Assembly (NCBI GenBank): GCA_031763025.1 | Contig: JASSKH010000002.1 | Span: forward strand, 18,078,468 to 18,142,467 | Origin: Macrocystis pyrifera | Lineage: Eukaryota > Sar > Phaeophyceae > Laminariales > Laminariaceae | Length of the DNA stretch: 64,000 bases | Reading direction: 5' to 3' | In this document: piece by piece, positions 1 through 10,744 of the stretch | How the letters are laid out: each line of letters begins with the position of its first letter | How positions within the stretch are numbered: position 1 is the first letter of the stretch | The notes under the pieces: generated by a model | Seen by the model: only the letters and a program-made list of their open reading frames with translations | Told to the model about the DNA's origin: nothing | Databases searched by the model: none | Position numbers and translations under genes: made by a program

Positions 1-1170
1 CCCGCTCCCCAGTCAACGCTGAAGTTAAAACAGTAGAAAAAATGAATAAATAACTATCCGCTCCCCTACATATATGCCGAAAAGAATATTCAACCCAAGT
101 TGTTCCTCCTTCTGCTGTGTTAGTTATGACCTCCTCACTACCAGGTACTGCTGTAAACCAATATCACCTCCATAGCCCATCCAGGTCCACTGCCGCCATT
201 TTAAAGGGTGTGCAGTGGAACATCGTACGTGATGGTGCTCGCTGCAAATCATCGAAACATACCCTACTAACCTTGTTGATCAGACTCTGGAAAAAAAATC
301 TGCAAAAAAAAAACGTACGAAAATTGTCGTTGAAGACGAAAATAATACGTTTTTTTCTTTTTGTACGTAATCTATTTGTTGTACTTGTCCGTAATGTGCT
401 CTTCCTATCACTTTACCAGTCTGCAACCCCCTGTCCTTGTACGTCCATGCTGTAGTGAGCCTTGCCCCCCTTTTCCCTATCTTACCACTGGGCCTTATGC
501 GATATGGTTAATTCGTAACTGCTGTTCCCCTCGTCGAATAGGTTTACTACCTGGCCTGTTAATTACGAATTATTATATAAACCCTCGTACTGCCGTCCGC
601 CTAACCCAATACGTGTACCACCTGTTTTTTCATGTACGAATGATGATACTATCCCTCGTAACGACCGTCCCCCCTGACCCAATACACATACCGCCTGACG
701 CGTTACGTAGGAATATATTACAATCCCATCGTAGCTGCCGCCTGCCCCATCCCAATACCTCGCTCGCAGCGTCCTTTCTGTTCCAGTGATGGCGTGTAGT
801 TGACGCTCCGAGTCCTCCGGTGTACGTGCCGGCACCACGCTCCTCGCTCCTCACTGATGGTCTATAGTGTAGACGTCGACAGATGTACGTTGTATTGGTT
901 CCCCAGGTCCAGCATCTCGATCGTGCGTGGAAGGCTCATGCTTTTCGCGTCCTACGCAATGCCCACCACTATCGCCAGCTGCCAGCCTGTTTGGGTCGTT
1001 TTAAAATAGATGTACGAACCAACGATATCAGGCGAATACAGGCCCGGCGTGTCTCTGGTGTCAGAACAGACAAAACATCCTTGCAGCACATCTCTCTCGC
1101 GTTTTTCAGGGGCAGTTGTTCGCTTGGCCACTTGGACTCTGTGCTGTCCGTATTGCATTCTCGTTTTTCA
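1..1170. other. Left flank, no recognisable gene; possible 3' terminal region of the retroelement
   Basis: No frame in this stretch resembles a protein I know. It lies directly downstream of the chromodomain-like end of the minus-strand gypsy relic, so part of it may be that element's 3' untranslated region or LTR. I looked for a matching direct repeat at the other end of the element (7.3-8.1 kb) and saw none, so LTR boundaries cannot be placed. It contains a three-copy 71 bp repeat, listed separately, and one TACCAGGTA motif at 139. Confidence 0.35.
565..765. repeat. 71-72 bp tandem repeat, three degenerate copies
   Basis: The string CCCTCGTA begins at 582 and 653, and a related CCCATCGTAG begins at 725. 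Each is followed by a CTGCCGTCCGCC-like stretch and ACCCAATAC or CCCAATACC, giving periods of 71 and 72 bp. Similarity is visible over most of each unit. Short tandem units of this kind are common in LTR U3 regions, which would fit a position beyond the 3' end of the gypsy pol remnant, but that link is inference. Confidence 0.55.
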
Positions 1171-1171
1171 C

Positions 1172-1369
1172 TTACACGGGTTCTCCCGCCCAGTAGCTGA
1201 CCACCGAGTTCCCGTACTGCTGTAACTTCTCGTTCTCCCAGGTGGGGCGTTCTAGATCATCCCAGTACGTGCAGTATTGCACCGCAATTTTATCGCCTAG
1301 CCCTCTCGTTGGTTGATGCTTAGTTAGGGTTCGTGGCGTCACGCAGTGGGTATCTAGCTCGGCGGTCAC
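1172..1369 (-). pseudogene. Chromodomain-like tail of the integrase
   Basis: The frame reads IAVQYCTYWDDLERPTWENE and then LQQYGNSVVSYWAGEPV. The aromatic residues and the LxxPTWE block correspond to the W-x-G-x(5-6)-TWEP region of chromodomains found at the end of many gypsy integrases (chromoviruses), where they guide insertion towards modified chromatin. The match is to a divergent, short version and the start of the domain is not clear. The frame ends at 1172, which is the last recognisable coding part of the element. Confidence 0.55.
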
Positions 1370-1538
1370 ATCATCCGTCGTCGGGTGGAACGGGGGCGAA
1401 AGCTCCGAGTATTTTGTTGAGAATATGATTGCTAATGGCCCATGGCAAAAATCTCGGCGCGGGTGCTTGTGCGTGGGTGTTGTAACATTTCTTGCAACGA
1501 TGCACCGATACTTGCGCGTGTATCCCTCGATGACCGGG

Positions 1539-2062
1539 TTAGTCCGATCGAATGTCTAACAACAGTAGTTGTGGTGCTATCTCGCGTCCGTCGCCCTTTG
1601 TACCTGGTTCTACGAACAACACCTTGTACGGACCTGTCCAACAGTTTGCAAATTTTCTCACCAGTGCAAACGCCTTCACGATCGAGCTGCCTTCAGTCGA
1701 CTTGATTATGTTTTCCGCCTCTCGTGATGGTACTATGGTCGTCATAACCCCCCGCCCAGTCGTCTGTTTCAAACTTCGGTTTGTTGTTCAGTCTGGTCGA
1801 CATCGCCCTTTGCTGCTTTATGTTTCGCTTTTATCCGTCTGCCTTCCTCCCGCACTAGTGCATACGCTCGCACCTGTCGGTCCCGCGTCAACTCTAGATA
1901 ATCGAGTTGAGCCGGTGTCGCGCTTTGGTGACATTTCGCGCCACTACCTTCCAAGATAGTCATGGGCAACCTGTGATATCGACCTATGTGTATTTCTTTG
2001 GGTGCCAAGCCCGTGCCCCTGCTCACGTTGTTTGTGTGGGCGACGATGGCGTGCAGAAGCAT
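1539..2062 (-). pseudogene. Integrase C-terminal region (GPY/F-like)
   Basis: Two minus-strand frames follow the core. The frame 2062-1769 reads AIVAHTNNVSRGTGLAPKEI and then RYHRLPMTIL and a Lys/Arg-rich helix, the usual post-core segment of gypsy integrases. The frame 1772-1539 contains FANCWTGPYKVLFVEPG, which corresponds to the GPY/F module. A frame change near 1770 separates the two. Downstream the chromodomain-like segment continues the protein. Confidence 0.75.
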
Positions 2063-2072
2063 CTCATCGTAA

Positions 2073-2450
2073 TTATTTTGGCCATCCGCTAGGATCCGCC
2101 AATATTTGACACAAGGGGTGGTGCAACATCTCTACCATACCGTTCGTTTGGGGGTAGTAGAAGCTCTTGTACTTTTTCATGGAGCCCAACATTTTGAAAA
2201 CTCCCCGACACACTACTGACACAAATTCCGTACCACGATCGGACCACAAGGTATGCGGGCACCCCCATCTTCGGATGTAGTCGTGAATCAACCGTGTGGC
2301 ACAACTTTGGGTATATTTCTCCCATTGTGATATCGCGTACGCCTATGCATGTCGGCTAAATAAACCTACTACTAGGAACACATATGCGTTGCCTCTAGCT
2401 GTTATCGGCAGGGGTCCCAAAAGGTCAAACGCTACCATCTGTTCCGGTCT
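2073..2450 (-). pseudogene. Integrase catalytic core (DDE) remnant
   Basis: The minus strand reads AFDLLGPLP near 2430 (first catalytic Asp). A stop then follows a VVGLFSRHA string. The frame 2291-2073 contains TLWSDRGTEF (second Asp) and YYPQTNGMVEMLHH (catalytic Glu). The three acidic residues of the D,D-35-E integrase fold can therefore all be located, although the reading frame is interrupted between the first and second. The enzyme would join element DNA to the chromosome. The stop and frame changes mean this copy cannot encode an active protein. Confidence 0.85.
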
Positions 2451-2453
2451 ACT

Positions 2454-2966
2454 TCACGATAGATTGAATATTAGAGGCCAACGCACTGTTTGCCTGGCTC
2501 TTTTTCTGGACTGGCAAGTATAGCACTTACGTATCGACCACTTCACACTCTCGGCCATGCCAATCCACCAATAAAATCGCTGTAACAACTCAAGTGTCAC
2601 TTTTTCGCCCAAGTGTACTGCCTCCTTGTGCGCACAGTCCACCACCCACGGTCGCAGCAGCATCGACACGTATGTCCTCACCGGCTCGTCTCCAAGTAAC
2701 CTTCGATACTGTCCGGGGTGTCGGCCTGGACGATCAGCCGGAATACGCGACGGACGCCGGATCTGTAATTTTTCCGAGTTGGGAAGTTCCATTTGTTCCC
2801 CCTGCGATACTAACGGTTTAACTTCGTGTACATCTTGTCTCGGACTAGTGTCGTTTACTACGCAGTCATTGCTATTTTGGCTGTTTCGTTCCTTCTTTGG
2901 GCTGTCACCGAATATGTCGATGTTTTCTGGCATACAATCTCGCCGGACTCGCATTTCTAATGGCAC
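2454..2966 (-). pseudogene. Integrase N-terminal H2C2 zinc-finger segment
   Basis: A 170-codon minus-strand frame ends in a segment containing CAHKEAVHLGEKVTLELLQR and then YWWIGMAESVKW and CYTCQSRK. This gives the H-x(3)-H...C-x(2)-C zinc-binding module (pattern HxxxH, then CxxC) that precedes the catalytic core of retroviral and gypsy integrases. All four metal ligands are visible. The first 90 or so residues are low-similarity, Arg/Pro-rich connector. The following core domain is in a different frame. Confidence 0.8.
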
Positions 2967-3065
2967 CGCGCCGGGGTCTTCTTGACCGTTGCCTGCCGCC
3001 CCACTGGTGCTGCTACCTCCCCCGTCCTGTTTTTTTTACTGCGAAGCCTGATTCGACCTAGAGCC

Positions 3066-3497
3066 TCAATACTCCCTTCCCTCCTTGGTCATCGGACATG
3101 CATGTACTATCAGGCCGGGTTCCAGCTGGCCACTGACTACTTGACTCGCATCTGGATTGGTTAGCGGACTGTCGTCACGTATCGCATACACTCGCGGACT
3201 CTCGGGTTGTCTCGTCTTGTTTTGCTCACGTTTGCGGTCGTTCTGCATCCGTTCCCATGATAGCTTTGGCCTCTCGTCCGTCGTCCGTGGTGCCGGCCTG
3301 TCGTCTCTTTCTCCCTCCTCAATTGTTTCGCCCGCTTGCGGTGCCAGCCCACCTAAACTGGTTCCCGCCCGTCTCGTCAACCTAGACTGTACGCCGCTTG
3401 CGCTTATCAAGTATACTTCAATGTCCGTCGGGTCCGTCAGGCGGAGCGCCGCACAATTTGCTTCGTCAGTTGCAGTTGACGGCAAGCGGGACATCAA
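3066..3497 (-). pseudogene. RNase H-integrase connector of gypsy pol
   Basis: A 143-codon open minus-strand frame starts with MMSRLPSTATDE and continues through LRLTDPTDIEVYLISASG. It then becomes charged and Arg/Glu-rich. In gypsy elements an A(D)MMSRLP-like string marks the end of RNase H and the start of the connector to integrase, so position and wording agree. No catalytic residues are expected here. The frame ends at 3066, just before the integrase zinc-finger frame begins in another phase. Confidence 0.65.
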
Positions 3498-3559
3498 GTC
3501 GGCATTCCATTGAGCCTCTCAGGTCGGTGCACTTGTTTGTAGGTGTATGCGCTCAAGAG

Positions 3560-3928
3560 GTCGTACCACCTTTGTACGCGGTTAACTTTCGCCGCCAGGC
3601 TCTCCAGGTCCTTTAGCGATTAGTGGTCGCTTACTACGATGAACGGTATACCGCAGAACAGCTGGCGATTTTTCTACACGGCCCGTACGATGGCTGCACA
3701 CTCGAGTTCATTGGTACTCCAATTTCTCTCATTCGGGAGTGTGGACCTGCTTACAATACAAATCTGTCGAATTGTGCCGTCGCTCTGTTCTTGCTCTACC
3801 ACTGCCCCTAACCCATCGATGGACGCGTCCGTGATCAAGTGGAACGGCCGGTCACCGGATGTGGCTGCCGGAAAGTCCGGAAAAGCCAAGACTTCGGGAC
3901 TCGACAGCTTCCCGAGTGAGGTCTGCAC
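3560..3928 (-). pseudogene. RNase H domain of the gypsy relic
   Basis: The frame from 3928 to 3674 contains LITDASIDGLGAVVEQEQ followed by SRSTLPNERNWSTNELECAA. This is the typical gypsy RNase H arrangement, with catalytic Asp in TDAS and Glu in ELECAA. The frame then meets a TAG after IVRAV; reading on in the same frame gives NRQLFCGIPFIVVSDH and a second stop, where intact relatives carry the next catalytic Asp in a SDHQPL-like motif. RNase H removes the RNA strand of the RNA:DNA hybrid. Two in-frame stops make this domain non-functional. Confidence 0.85.
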
Positions 3929-4199
3929 GATTTGCGTATGTTCCGCGGTAAACTCGAATCGGACACCTTTTTTTGCAACACGTTCAGTGCCTACGTTTCG
4001 GCAGCTATTTTAGGCAAGAATTTCCGGCAATAGCTTGCTGCCTCCATCAGTGAACGCAGCTGACTGATGTTCGGAGGCGTCGGCATCTTCAGCAACGTAT
4101 CTGCTATGCCCGAGTCGGGGGCTAAGCCTTCTGCGCTGACCTTGTGACCTAAACGTTTCGGCACTTTGACTCCGAGGTGGGCTTTCTCCGGCTATAGTG

Positions 4200-5060
4200 T
4201 CAAATAAAAAATGGTGAGGCGTTCAAAAGTCTTTCGCAAATCGTCGACATCCTCATGACCCGTTTTCGAGAAACAGACGATATCGTCAATAAATAAGCGC
4301 ACCTTCGGCTAAATTGACCCACGACACGAAATTGGAACGTGGAAGTGTGGTGAGCTTGAGCTTTATTTTTGCCAATTCGCCGGGGGATGAAGAAAAAAAC
4401 CCTTTCTAGACTCTGACATACCCTGAACATGATGACTGAATCCAGCCTGGGCTGGACGCAAGCCCCATCGGGACGATTGTCTATTTCGAGTTTCCGAATT
4501 GCGTATAAACCTCGGTTGGAGGGATGGTTTCTTCGTTTTTCGAGTACTGGAAAAACTTGCTGACCAGGTCCATGGTAATATAAACGTGGGCCCCTCCTAA
4601 ATCGGATAGTAGGTCGTCGACGGTTGGCAGCGGCATGACCGGTATCACAGACTGCTCGTTGACACGCTTGGAATTGCACGTTAACTTGATGCTACCACCG
4701 CGTTTGCGAGTACCACGAGTGGGCTAGACCTGTTGTACGATCGTGGCAGTATTCCCGCTTGCACTAGTTAATCTATTTCAGTCTGCACTCCCGCCGCCAA
4801 TACCGGAGAGTGGCGGTACGGTCACCGTTTTACGGGACGCGCGTCGCTTTTTAGTACGATGGGGAACGGGTCGATTGTGACGTGGCCTAGGTCAGTGCTA
4901 TGATGTGGCGATGTTCATATCTCCACAGTAGGTCTCTAGTCAATATCGGCCGTCGTCCAAAGCGTTTGTTCGCAATCAAATTCAATCTCGTGTAAGTGTG
5001 GTGGCACCCGCCGCCACAACCATACGAACGCTGCGCGTTGCGTCTCGTTTAAACTCTTTC
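4200..5060 (-). pseudogene. Reverse transcriptase domain of the gypsy relic
   Basis: Reading right to left, the minus strand shows the entry motif STDLGHVTIDPFPI, then VQTEID before a stop, then PVMPLPTVDDLLSDLGGA. After that come a TMDLVSKFFQY block (polymerase motif A, with its Asp), PMGLASSPGW (motif B) and LFIDDIVCFSK near 4290 (motif C, the FIDD form of YxDD). These are the standard gypsy RT blocks, and the catalytic Asp residues are still present. Stops and frame changes occur between the blocks, for example after VQTEID and before the PMGLAS block, so no RT can be made. The enzyme would copy element RNA into DNA. Confidence 0.85.
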
Positions 5061-5105
5061 GGACTGCTTCCGGTGGCTCGCCAGGCCGCTGAGGTGCTGC
5101 AATAG

Positions 5106-5522
5106 TTACCACATGAACCGTGCAGGAGGGGTGGGCGTGAACTGTGCTTCAGTCAGGTCACTTTTTATCAGGGGCGCGCCGCCGATACCCGGTTTCATGC
5201 CCGGCTGCATTAAAAAAGGTTTGTCTCCCTCGTGTCTGAACGGAATGTCGGAAGTACCGGCCTCTACTACGGCTTCCCGGGGTAACCATCCCTCCTTGAA
5301 TCGTATGTAAGACGTCCCGTTAGCCGCCGCGGTCCCGTCAGTATTCGTGACATCGATTTTGACCCATGATACATTCGATTTTTTGCCATGTTTTTCCGAC
5401 AAGCGGGCGATAACCGTGGCGTTACTGCGGGGCTCGACCAACCCCACTGCGCTGTCAGCCCAGTCTGAATATTGCTGATCCGTTTCGACAGTCTCTGTGT
5501 CGCTCCTGCTGAAGGTGGCCAC
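5106..5522 (-). pseudogene. Protease-RT linker of the gypsy pol
   Basis: A single uninterrupted 138-codon minus-strand frame lies between the retropepsin remnant and the RT domain. The predicted segment is hydrophilic, with stretches such as ARLSEKHGKK and a Pro-rich end (TPTPPARF). I recognise no catalytic motif. By position it is the polyprotein linker that precedes the RT fingers. It is the longest undamaged piece of the element and would be the best query for finding related copies. Its openness alone does not show function. Confidence 0.55.
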
Positions 5523-5525
5523 GGT

Positions 5526-6031
5526 TTAGTCGTCATTTATATCGACGTATTTTGTTGGAAACTCGGACGATCCATTTCGCCGTAATAATATTGCGTGTGT
5601 CATCGCTTCGTCCAGGATTACGTGCGCGTGTGCCGCTAAGCAAACCGTTGGTACTCGTTCCTGTCCCGGAGCGTCCCCAACTTCTCCCCTCATCTCTATG
5701 TCCAAACGGACGCGGCTAGAACTGATCAAAGGTGTACCATGGAAGCCCCCCCCATTTCTGTTCTGATATCTCTGTTAACTCGTCTGGTGACGCGGCCCCG
5801 CACACCAACATACGCTGCCATACCTTGCGCTGGATGAAGGTGACTGAGCTCCGGGTGTCCAGTACTGCCGTGCGAGCTTACGTACACGTGGCTTTGAATC
5901 CCCCAAATATGCGTGCTCGAGCCGTGTGGCGCCGCCTCTCCAGCGTCACGCTTTCTCCAACCGCTCACGTAGTCTGCTCGTTCCCCCTTTGCGATGCACG
6001 CCGGGCAAGGTGGAAAGTCAGCGGCTTGCAC
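5526..6031 (-). pseudogene. Retropepsin-like protease domain of the gypsy relic
   Basis: A minus-strand frame carries the string TAVLDTRSSVTFI at about 5870-5832. This matches the aspartic-protease active site (family motif D-T/S-G followed by S/A), with the expected glycine replaced by arginine. Downstream the frame is interrupted at a run of C on the plus strand near 5747, after which another frame continues with an RLDIEM stretch and ends near 5526. Retropepsins cleave the Gag-Pol polyprotein. The G-to-R change and the frameshift indicate that this copy is inactive. It lies between the gag-like region and the 138-codon linker that precedes RT. Confidence 0.6.
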
Positions 6032-6115
6032 GTTATTTTAATGGGATGTCGTGAGTTCAAGCGCATGTATGCTGTCTGGCATGCCTGGCGTACTCGAAAA
6101 ATCACCTTCTTGAAC

Positions 6116-7250
6116 TTAACTACTACTACTATTACTGCTAATGCTCTGTTCATTTGAGGTGTTGGATACATCAACACATTTGTCCGAACTTACTGCCGCG
6201 TCTCGCTCAAATGTGGTCGGCATTTTGTCCACTATGGTACGTCGTTTCTTGCATATGCGCCGTGCTTTTATTTTGGTGTTCCCACTGTTGCCGTTACCAA
6301 GCAGTGTGTGATTTGCCACTACCGGCGGGGAAAACACGCGGTCTTTGCGAGGTCGGCCAGATACCGCTCTCCTGTTCAAACCTCTCCGAGCACTGAAACT
6401 TTTACCGGTGGGGTGCGTGTCTAACTTCAAGTGATCAGATAAAGCGAGCCCGCTCGCGGCCCCGTTGGAAACAGTGACTCATATTGGGTGTGACTATTGA
6501 CCAACACACTCAACGCTGTTTCGTTGCTTCGGATGCGTGATTTTTTCGGTAGCTTACACCGGGTCTCAACACGGTCCGGGCGGTCTAGCCCGCTCGCTTG
6601 TCTGCTGCTATTAGCGGCGGAGCTAGTGTAATGCGGTGGATTTATGTTGGCTGCGCGCAATCGGACGACGGGGCAATTACTTCCGCTCACTCCAGAGAGA
6701 CGACGACCTACGAGACCCTCGCTCGTACTGGCTGTAGACTGTTTGTACCCTGTCTCTTGTTTGGAGTCCAAGTTGTGCGCCGCGGCTCCTGCCGAACTTA
6801 TCCTTGCGCCTGATGACGCTGTGAGGGCCATTCCTCGTCCGGTCTCCTTTATTCTGGTGTTCCCTGTGTTCCGACGCCGGCCTTACGGGCTCCTGTCACG
6901 TAGGCGGGACCAAGTTGGGTGGCCGTCGGCATGCGTGGAAACGGACCGGCACGGTCGTACAGCGCGCTGTCAATGTTTCACTGCCTAAATTGGAACCAGT
7001 TTCTGAGTTTGTCGACTTTATCGGAGTATTCTCCCTACGCTCGGCCCCCTCCGGAGAGTTCCACCGTGCCCGCTCACCGCTCGCAGAGAGGGCGGTGTCA
7101 GTGGGTGCAGCCGCTCCCTCGGAGGCACTACCGGGCCCCTCAAAGACGGTACAGAATACTGCTCTTTCCTCGGGCCGCTCGAAGGCGCGGGTCTACCATT
7201 ACCTACCCGCGGGCTTGTGCTATTCAGAGCCGGGTTATCGTTAGTCATCG
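6116..7250 (-). pseudogene. gag: Gag-like region of the gypsy relic
   Basis: Three successive minus-strand open stretches (about 7248-7018, 6831-6427 and 6430-6116) are Ser/Arg/Pro-rich and hydrophilic. They lie just upstream of the protease in the retroelement, the position of Gag. No CCHC zinc knuckle is clearly preserved; a CPAC string sits further downstream, near 6008. The assignment rests on position and composition, not on a family match. The stretches are in different frames, so the gene is broken. Some of the 7250-7500 region may also belong to Gag. Confidence 0.45.
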
Positions 7251-8090
7251 AGAGTGTGGGGGAGCCACAAGCCTCCCCACCCGTGAGTGCTACGGCCGCA
7301 CTAGCGCCGGCCTTGCTTGCAGTAACCTCCTCCCTTACTCCCTTTCGTTCAACTGGCTTGGAAGTAGACGCCGTCTGCGCTGGTTACCTTGAAGCTTTTG
7401 GTTGACGGAAACTAGTCGTGTCCTGCCGACGACGCCATTCTGGTGGAATGAGACTTTTGTAGTCCTTTTCTCGGTGCCTGAAGGGAATGGCCTTCAGAGT
7501 GTATTTGGTTCAAGAAGACGTAGACCGTTGTCAGGTTCAAGGAGATGAAAGGAGTGTAGCATGGTGTTTATCCTCAGTCAGGTGGAAAATAAGACAGAAC
7601 CAAGCACTGAATCGATGGAGCTGGAGTAGCTGCCCCATGTCTCTACGTGAATGCTCAACCGATCCTTCACCCGTAGTTTCTACGTTCAATTGTCGGCCCC
7701 CTACTCCACTCATCTGTATCTACTGCCTTAATATCGATCAACCCGGGCTCCTGGTCATCTCTCTTGTACCTGCCCTTTCCCTGCGAAGCCTGGCCCTACT
7801 GGGTTTCTGGGACTAAACTTTGATAATGGATTCTCTGTCCACTCGCACAATTCCGTACTGCACCGAGAAGGCCCCAGCCTTGTCTACCCCTGCATTTGAT
7901 AGTCTATCGGCAACCGCCCATGCTCTTACGTACTCGTACGTCAACTTATGTTACCGCTTTGGCCCATGTCAACCTCCTTGTGGACCTCGGCCTCCTACTC
8001 GAGACTGAACCACGCCCTAGTTCCGAACTCCGACCTGCCTCGTAATTTTTCTGCAACCTAATCCCACCATAACAGGGACCAAATCCGAGA
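7251..8090. other. Right flank of the retroelement, no clear gene
   Basis: Minus-strand reading gives a few plausible hydrophilic stretches (for example one containing FRHREKDYKSLIPPEW near 7490-7420) that could be the start of Gag or its leader, but they are broken by stops. No LTR end (TG...CA with a matching copy on the left) could be identified. The plus-strand 109-codon frame at 7487-7816 has no recognisable motif and I treat it as chance. Confidence 0.3.
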
Positions 8091-8094
8091 TCCC

Positions 8095-10050
8095 CCAGAC
8101 ACCGCCCCGCACGGTGTGGAAACCCCAGCCCCGTTGATTGATCGCTGATTGGCTGGCGTTCGTAGAGTCAAGCACAACCCGACCAAATATTATCCTCTGG
8201 AACGCCCCGTACGGTGTGGGAACCCCAACCCCACCGGCCGATCACTGAATAGCTGAGGCTCGAAAAATAGGCCAGCTCTACCCGGGGACGATAAGTTTCC
8301 ATCGCTGGATCAGAAATTCCTCCATACATTTACAATTCCAACAACCTGGAGACCAAAATCGAGTTCCCCCGGGTTGAGACTGTCCCACATGTTGTGGAAG
8401 CCCCAACCCCACCGGCCGATCGCTAATTGGCTGGGGCTCGGTAATAAAGCCAGCGCCACCCTGGGATGATCAAGCGTCATCATTGGATTATAAATCCCTC
8501 TATACATCCACAAATCCAACGACCCAGGGACGAAAACCGGGATCGCCCAGGTCGATCCCGCCCGCACGGTGTAGAAATCCCAGTGTCATCATCCGATCGC
8601 TGACTGACCGGGGCTCCAAACTAAAGCCAGCGCCACCCGGGGACATTAAAATCCCATGCCCGGATTATAAATCCCTCCACACATCTACAACTCCATCAGC
8701 AACCGGGGGACGGAAACCGACCGCCCACGGGTCGACACCGCCCCGCACGAGGTGCTAACCCCAACCTCTCTTGCTCTCATCACTGATTGGCTAGGGTAGT
8801 TTTGAGGTTCCGCCGCACGCGGGGAGGATAAGGTCCCATCCTTGGACAATCGATCTTTTACATCTACAGCTCCGACTAACCGAGTACGAAAACATGATCC
8901 GCCGGGTGGATATCGCCCCGGACGGGGTGGAACCCCCGACCCCACCGGCTGATCGCTGATTGGCTGGGGCTCGAAAATAGTAGCCTGCGCAACCCAGGGA
9001 CGATAGGCCGCAATCCTCGGATCGGAAATCCCTTCCTATGCATTACTCCAAAAACTATGGGACGAAGAACCGAGACCCCCGTGATCCAAACCGCCTCGTA
9101 CGGTGTGGAAACCCAAGTTCTATCGGCCGATCGCTGATTGGCTGGGGGCCAAAAATATAGCCAGCACCATCCCGTTACGGTGAAGTCCCATCCCCGCATC
9201 GGGAATCCCTCCATAAGTCTACAACTCCAACAACCCGGATACGAAAACCGAGAGTCCCCCGGTCGACATCGCCCCGCACAGTGTGGAATCTCTAATCCCA
9301 CTGGCTCTTTCACTAATTCGCTGAGGTTTCTTTGAGGTTTTGCCGCACGCGGGGAGGATCAGGTCCCGTTCCCGTAAATCAATTTTTCCATACATCAACT
9401 CCGTGAAACCGGGGTCGGACAAAACTTGAATGATCCTCCGGGTCGATATCGCCCTGTACGGTGTGGAAACCTCAGCCCCACCAGCCGATCGCTGATTTGC
9501 TGGGGCTCAAAAGTAAAACCACCACCCGCGGACGATAGGGCCGCATCCCCAGATCGGAAATCCCTTCTTACATCTACAGCTCTAATAACCAGCGGACGAA
9601 AACTGAGTTACCTGGGCGTCACCGCCCCGCGTGGTGTAAAAACTTCAATTCCACTTTCCAATCGCTGATGGGCTGGGGCTCGAAAATAGAAAATGTAGTC
9701 AGCGCTAGACGAGGACGATAGGGTCCCATGCCGGGATCAGGAATCCCTCCATATAATTACAACTCCAACAAACTGGGGACGAAAGCAAATAACTCCCGGG
9801 TCGACACCGCCCCGTACGGTGTGGAAACCACAACCCTGCTGGCTCTAACACTGAATGGCTGGGGTTTGGGCCGCGACGCGCGCGATGAGTTACCCCTCGG
9901 GGAAATCCCCCAGTACCGCTGCACCCGGTACGATAGGGCCCCATCCCTGGTCCCTCCGTATCTCCACAGCTCTGACAATCCGGGCACGATTATAATAAGC
10001 CCCGGGTCGATACCGCCTCGAACGATGTGGAAACTCCAGCCTTACTCAGT
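8095..10050. repeat. Tandem satellite, period about 178 bp, about 11 copies (block 1)
   Basis: A conserved anchor (CGGTGTGGAAACCCC followed by CCGATCGCTGATTGGCTGGG) recurs at about 8107, 8212, 8391, 8567, 8746, 8926, 9099, 9278, 9458, 9631, 9817 and 10023. Most spacings are 173-186 bp. The first is shorter (105) and the last longer (206). Each unit also carries a GGGACGATA...CCCATCCC stretch, a CATACATCTACAACTCCAAC stretch and a CCCCGGGTCGATACCGCCCC stretch. Copies are diverged by point changes but stay in register. The many short ORFs across the array are not genes. Confidence 0.95.
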
Positions 10051-10744
10051 AGTATAATTAGAAGTCGTAGTAGTGTATTTTGTAGAGTGCATGCTGCTTC
10101 TAACTGTACTACATCTGCGTAGTAGTGGTAGTGGTGTATATTACGGGGGACCATAGTTGATATGACCTACGGTACACATAAAAACCTACTGTATATATTT
10201 ACCTATTTTTACTAATAATATTTGGTCCTATATACCATGCCCCCCCGTAACAGTAACAGTGTACCAGGTAGTACTCTACCCCTGATGCCGCGTGCTTGTA
10301 GTACTTATATTGTAGTATATATTCATGCTGCTTCTACCTATACTACATCTGTAGTAGTGTGTACAGTCTCAGTGTGGTAGTCAAGCCCCAACCCATGGTT
10401 CCGCGTACATGCAAATGTTGCCGTTGTATGAACTTTTAGTCATAGTCGTAGCAGTTGTAGTATTAGGTAGTATGGTGGTGCTGTTGCCATGAGTCTGCTG
10501 CTGTAAACAAGAGTATACTTTTTATGACAGTCACTCATTTTTACGTAAGGAGAAAAAATATATCATATGACGAATGCAGATAGTTTTTTCATGATGCCCT
10601 CAACCGTATGTATACCTGTACTATAATAATTGCACCCGAGTTGCTGCCTAGTCATACTGATGTTAGAGTCCAACTGCTGTTGCCACGAGTCAGTTGCTGT
10701 TGAGGAAGCGCGTGGCATGAGCTAGTGTATTGCTCCAAGTAAAG
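10051..10744. repeat. Dispersed GTAGTAG/TGCTGCTTCTACC repeat family, region 1
   Basis: Contains strings that recur elsewhere in the window: CATGCTGCTTCTACCTGTAC, GCCCCAACCCATGGTTCCGC (about 10385; relatives near 15630, 19970, 20160 and, inverted, 36120) and TTTTTCATGATGCCCTCAAC (about 10587; relatives at 13357, 13500 and, inverted, 36640 and 36790). No coding frame is supported. The MITE at 10141-10250 lies inside it. Confidence 0.6.
10141..10250 (+). mobile_element. TA-flanked MITE, copy 1 (TTACGGGGG family)
   Basis: About 110 bp, beginning TTACGGGGGACCATAG and ending in the imperfect inverse CCCCCCGTAA. It shares the interior ATAAAAACCTA...ATATTTGGTCC with three other copies in the window. 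TA precedes the left end; the right flank is CA, so the duplication is eroded on that side. Length, terminal inverted repeats and TA target point to a Tc1/mariner- or pogo-type MITE. It has no coding capacity. This is the most diverged of the four copies. Confidence 0.85.

Larger units (their letters stand above)
1172..7250 (-). mobile_element. Decayed Ty3/gypsy-type LTR retrotransposon
   Basis: Read on the minus strand, the pieces appear in the order gag-like, retropepsin, linker, reverse transcriptase, RNase H, linker, integrase zinc finger, integrase core, integrase C-terminus, chromodomain-like tail. That domain order (RT before integrase) defines Ty3/gypsy (Metaviridae) and excludes Ty1/copia. 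The coding sequence is broken by many stops and frameshifts, so the element is a relic. No LTR pair, primer-binding site or polypurine tract could be recognised. Gag probably starts further right than 7250, because another plausible hydrophilic stretch on the same strand runs to about 7.5 kb. Confidence 0.9.

Noticed and set aside
7251..8090. 5' LTR of the gypsy element
   Set aside because: No matching copy on the left side and no TG/CA ends or target duplication were found by eye.
8095..10050. Many 60-145 codon frames across the array (some starting with similar peptides)
   Set aside because: They repeat with the 178 bp period, lie on both strands and break at random. They are shadows of the satellite.
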